DNA of 64,000 nt, from assembly GCA_030295235.1 (NCBI GenBank), contig AP026127.1, forward strand, positions 1,471,813 to 1,535,812, written 5' to 3'. Each line of letters opens with the position of its first letter. The stretch's first letter is position 1. The notes under the pieces were generated by a model. The model worked only from the letters and a program-made list of their open reading frames with translations. It was not told where the DNA came from and made no database searches. Positions 25,954-37,099 of this stretch are shown here, one piece after another. Position numbers and translations under genes: made by a program. The stretch is from Fistulifera solaris. Its lineage: Eukaryota; Bacillariophyta; Bacillariophyceae; Naviculales; Stauroneidaceae.

Positions 25954-26020
25954 ACACTTCGAAATCTACGCTTTTTCCACGTAGCCTTCGTAAGGAAAAT
26001 TATCCAAACACGGGTGCCCA
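25954..26020 (+). repeat. Dispersed ~75-bp repeat, diverged copy 2
   Basis: Shares CCACGTAGCCTTCGTAAGGAAAATTATC-like order (shown here in parts: CCACGTAGCC, TCGTAAGGAAAA) with the copies at 12628, 32440 and 32652, then diverges. A partial end piece, GGTACCCGGATAT, lies at about 25821-25833. Confidence 0.45.
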
Positions 26021-26266
26021 GGCAAGAGGAAGGCCCACGACCCGGATACTATTGGATTTTTTTACTACGGATTTTGAAAAAGCGTCAATAACCTAGAACC
26101 TATAGTCTACCTAAACCTAATTCGAGCTTTTTAGCAGCAATATTTGACAAGCAAATATAATGTGCAGATGCAACATAGAGTAGACTACGGAGCTAACTAG
26201 AAGTAGAAGACCTAGTCTACTGGACGTTCAAAAAGTTGCTAAGCTTAGCAAAATAGCCAAAAATTG

Positions 26267-26328
26267 TGTCGCAAGTGTGAATCGAACACACGACCTTCAG
26301 ATGGACTGTAGTTTGAAGAGTACTAATT

Positions 26329-26360
<32 letters not shown>

Positions 26361-26366
26361 TGCGAC
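26267..26366 (-). tRNA. tRNA-Phe (GAA) with 27-base intron
   Basis: The acceptor stem GTCGCAA (26366-26360) pairs with TTGCGAC (26274-26268), with discriminator A at 26267. The D arm reads AGCTCAGTTGGGAGAGC and the T arm GTGTGTTCGATTCACAC. The anticodon stem TCAGA/TCTGA encloses loop CTGAAG+A with anticodon GAA. The intron occupies 26329-26303, exactly after position 37 as in eukaryotic nuclear tRNAs. It contains CTTCA, which can pair with TGAAG of the anticodon loop, the usual precursor fold. The mature length is 73 before CCA, which is not encoded. Phe identity (G34, A35, A36, A73) is met. Confidence 0.93.
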
Positions 26367-27341
26367 AACATGCTAACTGTTGTCGAAGAAATGTATTTGA
26401 AAACTACAACAGATTGAACCGTAAAACTGAACCTTTTCTACAGCTTTTTGTGTGTATTTTTACCATCCGTCGATGAATAAAATTCTGCGCTTATAAACAA
26501 AAAAGCAACCATTCTTGTTGCGGACCTGGTACGAACAACTTTATAGAATTACTCCGTAATTTTTACAGAAAATTAATGCAGGCTGTATGATGTAAGTTTC
26601 ACGATGAATTTGGCTGAATTCTCTCAAAAAAGTTATGGGCAAAACCCATGTTTTCGACGAGCTGCGTCATGTACTCTAGCCTAGCTAGAATGGAGCGACC
26701 TTGTCAGTCATGCGTACGGGTCGGGCTCAGCACTTGCAGATTTGTAACTTCTCAAAATAAAAATGTTTATTTATTTTGCTTCGTTTTGGAAATATTCAAT
26801 ATTGTGTTCATATTTAAGCGTAATTATAATAATATGATATTTTATGTTTTTTTTGTGTTGTGAAGCAAGATAATATCAATTTTACTCGACGGATGACAGA
26901 CCAGATTTAACGGTAACCTTACTGCGAAAAATTAAACGACGAAAATGTTAGAGGTTAGAGCAGGCATGATTGCAATGAGCAACGGGCTTGTGAGAGCACT
27001 CATCAATAAACTATAGTTGCTCCCTCCGTACCAAAGCATTAGACTAGTCAATGTATGAGCCGGAAGGAATTACGATAAGGCTTAATGGGTTCCAAGCACC
27101 ACAACGGCATTTACTATAACGTAGAGTGTTGTCACAGCCCGACTGATCCGAGTGAGTATCCGAACTTACTTTCAGTCCCAAAACGGTTCGTCCGCATTCC
27201 GCATGCAGTTTTTTTTTGTTGCGTATTCGGCGTGTTGTTTGCTTGCATGAGCTATTGAACCTAAAATGTTATACGTCCTTAATTGAACCATCCTACCATT
27301 TTCAAATCATCATCATCGCTTGTAACAATCTTATTATATAT

Positions 27342-28279
27342 ATGAATAAAATGACCGACTTGAGCACCATACAATTGCTAAAACAGCGCTTACAGAAAGT
27401 AATAGATCAAAAGAAAGATGAATGGGAGGACGATGCGATCGTAGACTCTTGCAAAGACTGCCTCGACAGATTAGATGGAGTTGACATGACACTCGCGTTA
27501 CTAACAGATACGTTGATAGGTGCTTCTGTCGCCAAATTTAAAAATCATCCTCAGCTAGGCGATGCGGCCAAGAAACTGATCGCAAAATGGAAAGAAGTAG
27601 CCAAAAAGTCGGAAGCAACACAACCAGCAGCGGCAAAAGCGAAAGAAAAGGGAAAGGCAATTCGACGTGAGAGCACAAATAGTCTCACAGATGCAGCGAC
27701 TAAAGAAATTACAGAAAAGTGGTCCGATCTACCTCCAAATCGACAAAGTATCTGTCAAAAGCTTTTCGAACTGCTCGAACTCGCCAAATCGCATTTAGAT
27801 GGAATGTCAGCCGAAGCCATGCAAGAGGCTCTAGCGCACACTGCCGTCGACGTAGAAGCTGCTATTCACGACAATAACGATAAGGACCGTAAAGCCTATT
27901 CCGATAAAGCTCGTTCGATTGCCTTTAACTTGAAAAGAATCAGCAACTGGCTGTGGATCTCATTTTTGGGTCGACATCTCCGGACGAGCTCGTACACATG
28001 TCTCCAGAACAGCTGGCAAGCGCAGATCAACGCCAAGCGCGAGAAGAACAGGCCAAAAAGCTCACCGACTCGCGAAGATTGGATTGGGAAGTAGCGAACG
28101 AGGCAAAAATCAACGAAATGTGTGGTATCAAAGGTGATCTACTGAAAGCGAGTTTATTTACATGCGGTCGATGTAAATCGACCAAAACTACTTCAACTCA
28201 GAAGCAAACGCGGAGTGCGGATGAGCCGATGACTGTCTTTGTTCTTTGTATGAATTGCGGCAACAGATGGAAATGTTAA
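27342..28279 (+). CDS. Transcription elongation factor TFIIS
   Basis: TFIIS rescues backtracked RNA polymerase II by stimulating transcript cleavage. Domain I (LW-type helical bundle, about residues 5-90) includes LAL-LTDTLIGASVAKFKN; domain II (about 130-240) includes ARSIAFNL and YS-DKARS; the C-terminal zinc ribbon shows CGRCKSTKTT, the acidic catalytic loop QTRSADEPMT and CMNCGNRWKC. The frame breaks in an A run at 27933-27936: adding one A joins SIAFNLKK to NQQLAVDLIFG, matching the family. The corrected product is about 312 residues, the normal length. I choose the ATG at 27342 (MNKMTDLS); the ATG at 27351 is equally possible. The open frame upstream of this lacks an ATG and is not used. 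Confidence 0.93.
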
Positions 28280-28398
28280 ACATTGTTGACGCTGGTGTAG
28301 GGAGTCTGACGGTATTACTTCGAATTGCCGCTGTTGGCCTAGTTATAAGGTACAACAAATGAATAAAATGTGCAAGTAATATATTTAATTAAAAAGCA

Positions 28399-31300
28399 TT
28401 ACAATCGAGTCGGTGCCTTGATTACTCGAGAGCGACTTTTGAACGGCCAAAATCTTGTTTCCTTACCCGCCTGTTGGAAATCGCCACGGGGCTTCTCATC
28501 ACTCACAGATATTGATGCGATACTACACTCATCGTCACTTTCCTCGGAACGATTCTGCGTACAAAAGTTATCGCAAGCGTCGAGGGCTGGGTCGAAAACC
28601 CGAAAACATGGATCTAAACTGTCCATGTATTGGCCGGAAATCACCGCCCTCTTCGCTAGTTGCAGCTGCTTCTGAGTCTGCTTTCTTTCAAAGTCACTTT
28701 GATGCTTGTGGAGTGTGTCCGTCACCTTTTGGTAGCTTATATTGCCAGGAACCGTAGCAAGCCGGATTACTGTGTTCCTCTTGTGCTTCGGTAGTTCTAG
28801 CGTTGAGCTTGCTGAGAGCACGAGTTGAACATCCCTGAGCTGCTTCGGACCAGTGTTGAAAGTGGGTGTTTTATTGCCTCGTGACAATTTCGGAGCCGCA
28901 GTCCAAACGGATTGCTCTTCTATCTCATTCTCGTCGTCGTCTTCTTCCTCGCTTACTTCCTCTTCCTCTTCCAGTGGCTGTTCTATTAGCCTTCGTAGAT
29001 ACCCTCCTTCATCTACAATTTTAATTCCTTCTCCCGTGAATACTCGTGCAGACTGTGCATCCCCTTTCCAATTTCGGGATTGTTTGTCCAAATTTCCCCT
29101 TAAGCCCTGCGCTGAATGTAGACGGCTTCGTGTCTTCGCGTGATTATTTATTACTGGCGTATCGCCCGAGAAAAAGGAGGACATCATTTGCGACGCCTCA
29201 TCGCTGTGATTGCCCTTCTTTTCCTCCGTAACCCATTCAATGCGCCTATAGCGTAGCCCCGTTTACCCGATGCACACGACGCCGAATCACGAACCATCGG
29301 TATTTCAAAGCTAGATCTCCTCGATACAGTGCTGATTCTTTCTTCATTGACAATGCCACTATCTTCGCTCGCCTGACTTGCTGAGATTACATTCCTTGTT
29401 GCTTGCTTTGACGAAGATGTAATGTTACGAATTTCGACCTCGGTGACAGGTTCAAAAACTTACTCTCTTCCGAGTTGTCTGTGATGTGGCGGTCGCTTCC
29501 CGTTTTCGTTGAATGCTCAAAATCAATTAAGCTACCACCAGAGTGCATCATATTCCGGTTACTGTTGCTACTCACGCTATGGTATCCTTTTCGCTCAAAA
29601 TATTCATCAATTGCTGGAACTTCTTCGTCAATATTGCAGGTGAGCTGGTGTCTTAAAGATCGAAGTGCAGCAACCGTATCTTTCGCAGGGTCTTGATGAC
29701 ATTGCTTTTGAGTTTGATTTCCCGAAACAAGCCATTGGTTTTTCTGTTCCGCAGCATACTCATCCTGAAAATATCTTTTCTCTTTATTGATAGTGTTGTC
29801 ACTGTAACTCTCGCACGCGAATCGAGTTCGAAGCAACTGAATTGCGTCGTAAATTCTGTATCCAGTAGGTTGATAGTGGCGCTTGCCTTTACCAAACTCA
29901 TCACATTCTACCCATTCTAGACCCACAGAGCTCGTCAGACCACTAACGCCGCCCGCCATCGGCATTTTATTTGATTGTAATTTGTCGTTCAAACTTTCGG
30001 ATGGAACATCTTGGTCTTTACGATCACACGCCAAATCCATAATGTTCCGTTCTTTCTCTTCAAACTTCGCTTTCAGTACGCCGGCCTGGCTTGTTGCGTA
30101 CTTGAAAGCTTCGGAGACAGGTGAGACAGAACTCCGTTTCGGGTCGTGTTCATGATCAATTGTTTTAGCAAAGCTATATGAAGCTCCTTCGACACCTTGA
30201 ACCGCAGCGGCCTGGTTACTGGACGCCGCCTCTGACGTCAAGTGTTTCGACTGATTAGGAGGAAAGCGGATATCAGGGGTGCCTTTTTGTAAATCAGAAG
30301 CATCATCAGATTTAAGTTGCAGTGCTGGATTGGCCGGAAATTCCTGCCCAGACTCATTTCTAGTGTTCGACTCCTGTCTACTTCGTTGCAACGGATCATG
30401 ACTTTCCAATAGCTTCGTGGGCACAATGGGATAAAATTGCCTGTATGCCATCCTCTTTCCCGCCACAACAGACGAGCTTTCTGTCAGATCATCCGCAAGG
30501 CTCACACTCTTCTCGTCATGGTCGTATTTCTTTTGCAGCATAAGCCCGTCTTTCGATGACATGTTTGTGGACAAAGGTGGCACAGAGTGTGCGCATGAAT
30601 TGCCGTTTTCGGTCGCTACTTTTCTCGGACGACGATAGTGCCCGAATAGTCCGCCCTTTTCTGTCACCACAGAAGAGTTGTCCGTAGCACAGTCCACGAG
30701 CCTACCGCCCTGTGACGAAGGTGGTAAAGATTGCACATCTGAGCTTTCGAATTTCTTTTTCATTTGATGATTTCGCCCCAATACGCTGCACTTTTCTGTC
30801 GCTACCGACGAGTTACCTGTGGCGCAATCTACGAGACTCAGGCCGCGTGACGAAGCCGGTACACGCTGTGCATCAATTCCTTCATTTGTCTCTATTGAAC
30901 GACAGTTCCGATTCCGCCTGAATATACCGCGCTTTCTTGACGCCACAGACGAGCTCTCCGTTGCACAATCCATCAGACTCACGTCCTTTACATCGTGGTC
31001 GCTCTTGTGCTGTGATTTATAATTGGCGTTGTCCTTTTGATGCGTGCGTTCCTTTTCATCGTAGTTTTGAATTTTATTTGTGGGTTCCTTTACTAGCATG
31101 GTTGTCGACAAAGGCGGTTTGGAGTGTGTGTCTGGTTCTTCGTTTCTGATCATGCTTTTATTCGAACGATGCTTTTGCCCAAATAGTCCATGTCTTTTCG
31201 TCACCACAGTGGACCTCCCCGAATCACAATCAACTAGGCTTGCGTTCTTCGATCTTTCGTCGTTTTGAGGTCCTTCGCAATTTTCTATCGCAACCTCGCA

Positions 31301-31983
31301 ATCACTCACACTTGCCATAATCGAAATACTTGTATTGCCATCGTCAACTGATAGATTCTCGTTTCTTGCTATAGAAGCTGGATCATCAATGGAGACGCAC
31401 CTTGAAGAAACATCAGTTCTTTGATACAGTGGTGGTCTTTCGAATGACGGCTTATTTTTATCGTCAAATTCATTCATCGGGATCGTAAGGTTTTTCGTCA
31501 TTTGGTCGAGTGATTTTGATTTGACAATTTCAGTCACAAAACTGTCGTTATTTGAAAGACTTGTCACGACAGAGCCACTAAAATTGCTTCTCGCATAGTT
31601 TGCTTTGCTTGACCTAGGACGAATCCGATGAAGCAGTCCCTTATTCTTTCGGTGTGTAGCCTTGTTAGGTATCAACGAAAGATCGGCTTTGCTGACCGCT
31701 GATTGCTGCCTTCGTCTGTTTCTTCTGTTATGAGTGCCTCCCTGGTATCGTCTACGCTGCTTATAACCGAAAATCCTTTCGATGTTTCATCCTGATGCAT
31801 TTTTCTCGAACAAGAATCATCTTGGTCTTCGAGCTCTGTTCGCGACTCGATTCGCAAATTTTGATGGTTTCGACTTTCCTTCGCTTCCTCGTCAGCCGCC
31901 AACGATTTCTCACTGGAAAACACGGCAGCTTTGTTCTCTATGAAAGGAGCCAAATACTCTGCATCTTCGGCCTTGATCACCAT
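28399..31983 (-). CDS. Large disordered protein with LVDCAT repeats (unknown), frame broken three times
   Basis: Three main frames plus a bridging one form a gene of about 1,195 residues. Joins: an A run near 31691 (one base missing), an A run near 29429 (one missing), and a G run near 29259 (one missing; gives RYRRIEWVTEEKKG). Residues about 200-480 hold four or five imperfect repeats of 45-50 residues: SLVDCATGNSSVATEKC then a basic patch, and a spacer ending in PPSS or PPLS; variants are RLVDCATDNSSVVTEKGGLFG, shown here in part, and SLMDCATESSSVASRK. The C-terminal part has acidic EEEEEVSEEEDDDEN and a helical end. No known domain or membrane segment. Coding-like sequence in shifted frames upstream to about 32,180 (including ELNKLFGVPKAIEKTGK just before this ATG) suggests the true N-terminus is longer. 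Confidence 0.65.
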
Positions 31984-32439
31984 CTTGCCCGTCTTTTCGA
32001 TTGCTTTGGGAACACCGAAAAGTTTGTTCAGTTCGGCAAGTGGTCCAGTAAAGCGCGAAAGTACGTATAATAAGTGTGGAAAGTGATGGCCCTAAGTAAT
32101 TCTTCAGAGCGATACCGTTGTGTTAGGACAGTCGTCCAAAATGAGACCAATTTTCGCCAACGTCTTAAATCTTTCTACCGCAGAATGTCACATTAAAACA
32201 CCATCATCGATAGTCAACTTGGACTTTAGTCTATCCTGTACAAGTAAACGATGACCGCCTAAGGGACTCAGGACTCCTCCTCAGGACTCAGGACTCAGGA
32301 CTAATGACATTGTCGCTGACGCGGCGGAATGTTTTTTAATCCCATTCGCAAGATAGCCTTTCTTTGGCAATCAACGCTAGTCTATTACCTGGTACCTTCG
32401 TGAAAATATTTTTTTTTGTAAAACGCATGGAAAATTTGC

Positions 32440-32511
32440 GATTCGAATGGCTGCGTAGCTTTCACGTAGCTCTCGTAGGGAAATATATCGGCAGAGGGCG
32501 AACCCGGATAT
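32440..32511 (+). repeat. Dispersed ~75-bp repeat, copy 3
   Basis: Contains TTCACGTAGC, CTCGTAGGGAAATATATCGG, CAGAGGGCG and AACCCGGATAT in the same order as copy 1. Same orientation as the next copy 140 bases away. Confidence 0.6.
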
Positions 32512-32651
32512 TGCTAATTTTAATGACACCAATTGTTTGCATCATTTGGACGCCAATGTCAACCATACTTTGCCCGCTATCGCAATTGTACGTAATCAGA
32601 CAATAAAGGACTTTAATTTGACAGTGACACATGAAACACTAGAAAGATACA

Positions 32652-32723
32652 ACGCTTCCAATGTCTACGCGTATTCGACGTAGCCGCCGTAGGAAATTTA
32701 TCTCTGTAGGGGTACCCGCATAT
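32652..32723 (+). repeat. Dispersed ~75-bp repeat, copy 4
   Basis: Begins ACGCTTCCAATGTCTACG, matching ATGCTTGCAATGTCCGCACG in copy 1, and continues CGTAGCCGCCGTAGGAAATT and GGTACCCGCATAT. Confidence 0.6.
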
Positions 32724-33116
32724 TGTGTGTTTTTGCCTTAGAAGAATGCTTTGAAGATATTTTTGCACAATCAAACCAGCTTTTTTTTATATTTTTTATT
32801 GCCCAAAATGTTTTTGCACAAGTCATAAGTTTTATTCGCCAAAATTGCCGAATGAATTGAGTACGAGGTTGACCGCAGTTCGGCTCGAAATGAATTGTGA
32901 TTCATGACTGAAATGCAGTCGTGGGTCTACGAAGCCTATAGAGTTGAACGCTGGTACCACGTACTATCGAAAAAACACGCTTCAAAGCTTTGGTCTCTAT
33001 TATTTTGGTTTACTCATTGATCCTATGTCTTCGTTATGCAATATTGTGCACAAAGTGAATTCAAACTGGCAAGAAATGGATTCATGGCTGTATCGTCGAG
33101 TGTTGACTTGAGATAC

Positions 33117-35411
33117 TCAGGGGGAGGGGTCAGGAAGCGTATCTTCTACAACTCCGGTATCCTCACTAGGTAGCATTGTCAACTCAGCATTTTTGGATTC
33201 GGATCGATGACGATCTAGACCTGTGAACGAAGCTTCTTCTTCACCTCCAAATGATAAGCCAAATAAAGCCTTTGCGGGACGAATTGTTGGAAGCCGCGGA
33301 CTAGTAAAGTCACCCAGGTGCACATGATTATCGATCTTTCTTCTGTATCCCGATATTAATTGTTCTTCGGTTCCGGAGGGATATGGCTGAAGCTCTAAGG
33401 CAAAACTGTTTTCGCCAGAAAAGTCAGTTTTGACTCTTGTCGAAAGAGGATACTTTTTCGAAGCACTTCGATCGTATATTGTTGTTATTTTGTCCTCCGT
33501 TGCCGCGGTTACATCGGTAGACACTCTTTTCGAAGGACTAATAGAGGAACTATGAGAGCTGCATTCTTCTTTACGAACGTGGCTGGAAATGATATTGGTT
33601 GACTGTGGAGCCATCAGAGACTTCCTAGCTTTTTGTTTGCACCTCGAGAACAAGCTTGCCTTGGTAGCAACTGAGTTGATTTCGCTATTTCTATTCGGTA
33701 TTCTGCCACATCGATTTTCAAAGGACTCCGGATTGGAGGTAGCAGGGGATAGCATGTCGCCAACATCCTGACAAGTTTCGTTTGTGGAATTGCTCGAACA
33801 TACTGACAAATTATCGTGCGTAGCAGCAGTATGTTTTCCAGCAACCTTTCTTCTTGCTACTCTCATTGCCGTCCTACGTCGAGCTGTCTTCATTAAAGCT
33901 GGACTTTGCTTTACTGCATAATTATCCGAAATGGAAGTGGTGCTTTGATCCTCTGAGAAATTCATGTCAGTCAACTCAGATGTAACGTTTTCAATCACAT
34001 TCGAAGTAAATGCGATAGTCGGCCCAGTGGACATGCGTTGATTGTGCTTATGCTCAACCGTCGTGTATTCGGATATTAAGGGTAGCCCTCGCTCTGGCAA
34101 ACTGAAAACGGATTGAGCTCCTGACCTGTGTTGTGATATCTTCTCCTTAATCTTTTTAGGAACCAATCTTCCCAGCATTTTGTTTGCCTTGACTCCGTTG
34201 AGACTCTTGCTTCTGATGGAGTTAAAAGTCGTCACTGAGCAGACGTCATCACAATCATCATTTCCTTTATTTGTTCCTTTATAAGCACAAACTTCGACTT
34301 CAAAATCGCTTGCTATTGTGCTCACTCCCCGAAGAGACTGGTCACTTAAAGTTCGCAATTGGCGTGGGGAAACACTGTTTTGTTCTAAAAAGCATTCGTG
34401 TTCCCGGGTCTCTGTCACTTGCTTTGCAACTCTTGATCGGCCTAATTCGACATAGTCGGCTGGGCAAATATGCTGCCGACGAAAAGGCGTCGAGGCGGGC
34501 GAAAAACAATCGTCACTCTTTGGGTATCGAGAGCGCTGAGACTGAACGGCGTGATTTCTGGCGTTACTTTGTACGTAGCTGGATTGCGTTTGGGTTGTAA
34601 AACGTGAATCGCTCTTTGGCAGATTTTCATCACCACTTAGCATATATTGTTTCTCCGACGTACGATCTCTTTTAGTTGTGCACCCATTTAGATGCTTTCG
34701 AAACTTAGTCTCACGAAATGTATTGAATTTGTTGACGGCGAATCTTTGAATCACCGACGGAGCAGTTTGAATAGATGTCAGGGAGTTTTGGGAAGTCAGA
34801 GGAGGATGCCTTCGCTTCGATCTCATTTTCACTCTTCGTTCGGGGAACACAACAATGGATCCGACGTCTACATATTCTGCATATCCTTTGACGGACACTA
34901 CTGATGAGATACTACCGACAGCGTCCGAAAGGGGGGAAACCTGATTGATATCGGTAGGAGAAAAAGAATCGACGACGTGCACGAAGTCAGGCCGCGAAGG
35001 ACGACCTTTTATAGAAATCGAAGACCGAGCTGGCGCAAGCGGAAGCGGAAGCGGATTGTTTTGCGATGACACTAGAGTTTTTCGCCGTGGCTGTCTTGTA
35101 TATTGTGAATCGTCTCTGTCTTGATACAAGTTATCTTGCCGTGTGGATTTTTCTGGAGCATCACGCTTTTCCGCGGCGGTTTCCTCTACGAATCTTGACT
35201 CAGGACGGTGGCTATACGTTCGAGTAGCACAACAAGAATCAATCACAGTGGCTTTTCCAGATTTGTAAGGGTCATATCGCATTGATATAGAAGACTGCGC
35301 GGAAACTAACGGAACATGCTTCTTTGGAAAATGCTTCGTTTGGGCAGAATGTTCAACAGATCCGTTGTGGCTCGGAATGTCTATTTCTTCAGGAAGGACT
35401 TCCGGTTTCAT
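33117..35411 (-). CDS. Unknown 764-residue Ser/Thr-rich disordered protein
   Basis: An intact ORF from the ATG at 35411 (MKPEVLPEEIDIPSHNG). It has no recognised domain and no hydrophobic segment. Composition is rich in Ser, Thr, Arg, Lys and Asn. Internal echoes occur: SSISMRYDPYKSGKATVIDS and SSISIKGRPSRPDFVHVVDS are two copies of an N-terminal unit of about 100 residues. The short motif VDS/IDS preceded by hydrophobics recalls the LVDC motif of the neighbouring 28.4-32.0 kb protein, so the two may be distant relatives. Basic stretches such as RRRTAMRVARRKVAGK suggest a nuclear or RNA/DNA-associated protein, but this is a guess. Confidence 0.65.
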   Translation of the reverse strand: MKPEVLPEEIDIPSHNGSVEHSAQTKHFPKKHVPLVSAQSSISMRYDPYKSGKATVIDSCCATRTYSHRPESRFVEETAAEKRDAPEKSTRQDNLYQDRDDSQYTRQPRRKTLVSSQNNPLPLPLAPARSSISIKGRPSRPDFVHVVDSFSPTDINQVSPLSDAVGSISSVVSVKGYAEYVDVGSIVVFPERRVKMRSKRRHPPLTSQNSLTSIQTAPSVIQRFAVNKFNTFRETKFRKHLNGCTTKRDRTSEKQYMLSGDENLPKSDSRFTTQTQSSYVQSNARNHAVQSQRSRYPKSDDCFSPASTPFRRQHICPADYVELGRSRVAKQVTETREHECFLEQNSVSPRQLRTLSDQSLRGVSTIASDFEVEVCAYKGTNKGNDDCDDVCSVTTFNSIRSKSLNGVKANKMLGRLVPKKIKEKISQHRSGAQSVFSLPERGLPLISEYTTVEHKHNQRMSTGPTIAFTSNVIENVTSELTDMNFSEDQSTTSISDNYAVKQSPALMKTARRRTAMRVARRKVAGKHTAATHDNLSVCSSNSTNETCQDVGDMLSPATSNPESFENRCGRIPNRNSEINSVATKASLFSRCKQKARKSLMAPQSTNIISSHVRKEECSSHSSSISPSKRVSTDVTAATEDKITTIYDRSASKKYPLSTRVKTDFSGENSFALELQPYPSGTEEQLISGYRRKIDNHVHLGDFTSPRLPTIRPAKALFGLSFGGEEEASFTGLDRHRSESKNAELTMLPSEDTGVVEDTLPDPSP

Positions 35412-36047
35412 TTTCTTTGATCTTAAAGTCTCTTTGCGGCAAAGACTTTTTTACCTTTGGAAGATGATGATCGTCACGGTGCGCTTCGTTTCAAGACCGA
35501 AGACGATGCTGCAAAATTGTGATGGAGAATTGATGTGCGATAGGAGATACATTCATTGCGAATCCGTTGATGCTTTATTTAGGGCATTTTCCTCGCCAAC
35601 GTCTATTTACGAGTACCGTCAACACTGCTCTAGAGAGTAGTCTGGAAGTCGCCTCGCGCACATGGTCTTCTTAAATAAAAAGTACTCCGTACTCCATAGT
35701 ATTGCACTGCATTTTTTCAAGCTTGGATTTTTTTTAAAAAAAACTAAGTCTCTCTTCAGCATCCTGTCTTTCCGAGTGTAAGATAGACTAGTAGTGTCGT
35801 AAAATAATAATCACCTTTCGAAAAGAAACCAAATGTTTCGTTATGGCTGTCGAAGTCGTCATTCATGGAAGCTGTCTTATGTAACGATTAAATAATGTTA
35901 TTGCGGGTGCCCGTTGGCTGAAACTCATTTCTCATTCTTCCATTCTTTCAGCAAATCTTACCACAAACAATGAAGTCCACTGCCCGATCAACCATACCAA
36001 TGCTCTCTAGAACATCATGTCGTTGCTTGTCGGCCCTTCGCAAACGC
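35412..36047. other. Intergenic gap
   Basis: Between two minus-strand unknown genes. It holds TACTCCGTA at 35683-35691 and, 35 bases on, a short T-run/A-run palindrome at 35729-35746. The last 100 bases may encode a frame-shifted C-terminus of the next gene (see that entry). Nothing else supported. Confidence 0.45.
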
Positions 36048-37099
36048 TCATCCCTTCCTTTTGTCTTCCCTAAACAAGTGTTTTGCATCCTCTTTTGCAC
36101 CCTCTTTTGTACTATCAAAAAAATCGTCGAATACAATTGTTTCATTTTCGGGAATGACATCAAGTATTGATGTAGTCGACACTCGTCTCGCAACCTTCCG
36201 GCTTGAGACTGCTCGTGTTTGGTCCGTGTGTTTGTGTGCACTCAATAGTTTTTGCATTTCAGCAATAATCTCTTTCGGAATCACGGCATACTCGTCAGTG
36301 TCGCTGGCTTCGCTCTCTTTTTCGAGGACTGGAGCCGACGGCTCCGGTCTTGGCTGCTCTGACTGTCCTTTCGTTTCGAAATGGTGAAGTGAATTGGATT
36401 CACGTTGCGCTGGAACCGCATGATTGCATCGAGCGTTTAACGGCGTAGTCCGCTCAGTTCTCTTCGGGCTAACGACAGAAGTTGGTATTTTTGACATTTT
36501 CTCTTTGATCTGCAGTAACAAACAAAGAAGTTTCTCGCGCTTTTGTTCCTTTTGCTTGTCGAGCTTCCTGCCTGTTTTTTTGTTGTCGCTTTGTTTCTGT
36601 AACTTTTGAATCATGTTTTCCAAGTATGCATCTAAATGTTTCTCCTTCCACATACTCGACAATATTGAGTCTTTTGCAGGACTTTTCGATTCGTTTTCAC
36701 GGTTTGAAATCGCAGCATCCGCGTACTGATCGTTGAAAGCCTTCGTCGTGCTCGAGTTTGACTCTCTCATTCTCCGGCGATGTCTCGACGCCATTGACCT
36801 GGACTGAAGGGACGTTCCAACCCAGCGATTCGTGTCGTTTACAAGTCCTCTCAGGCTAGTTTCCTCATCCCTTTGTTCGATTGTCGCTTCTCGATTGTCG
36901 AAATGAAACTGTTCCGTCTTCCACTTTTGCTGCAAATCGTTCAATGCCCCCACGGTTTCAAAAGTTGTCCGTTCCTTTGGAGCTTTATCCTCAGCTTTTG
37001 GTGTTCCTCTTTTTGCTTGAGCCACTCTGATTTCTCTTCCATGCGACGCCGAAAGCTCTTGTGGGTCGGAAATTGACACGACGGTCCTTCCCTTTCCAT
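36048..37099 (-). CDS. Unknown charged protein (~350 residues), frame broken once
   Basis: The longest frame has no ATG near its start. An ATG at 37099 opens a second frame with good protein character (MEREGPSCQFPTHKSF, then MEEKSEWLKQKEEHQKLRIK) that stops near 36944. Adding one G in the run at 36947-36951 joins it (LLKPWG) to ALNDLQQKWKTEQFHFDN. The product is coiled-coil-like and rich in Arg, Glu, Lys and Ser, ending FDDFFDSTKEGAKEDAKHLF. The C-terminus is uncertain: a further shift in the AAAA run near 36061 would add about 30 residues. No family recognised. Confidence 0.6.

Larger units (their letters stand above)
25278..27341. other. Repeat-bearing gap around a tRNA gene
   Basis: Two kilobases without a supported protein gene. 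Contents: TACGGAGTA at 25347-25355, a GGTACCAGGTACCAGGTA run near 25436, a perfect inverted repeat at 25558-25626, an A/T palindrome at about 25693-25722, a dispersed-repeat copy at 25954-26020, the tRNA-Phe gene, and another TACTCCGTA at 26550-26558. A 71-codon ORF at 26648 is AT-driven and not believable. Confidence 0.6.
31984..33116. other. Gap with N-terminal coding remnants and dispersed repeats
   Basis: The right-hand neighbour's upstream side. On the minus strand, 31984-32180 has protein-like pieces (VERFKTLAKIGLILDDCP; PLAELNKLFGVP) in different frames, probably more of the preceding gene. A GGACTCAGGACTC run lies near 32272-32302. Two dispersed-repeat copies and the inverted 19-mer at 32902-32920 follow. 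Confidence 0.45.

Noticed and set aside
26648-26863. 71-codon ORF with Phe/Tyr/Ile-rich C-terminus
   Set aside because: AT-rich sequence gives a hydrophobic translation; no start context, family or neighbour support.
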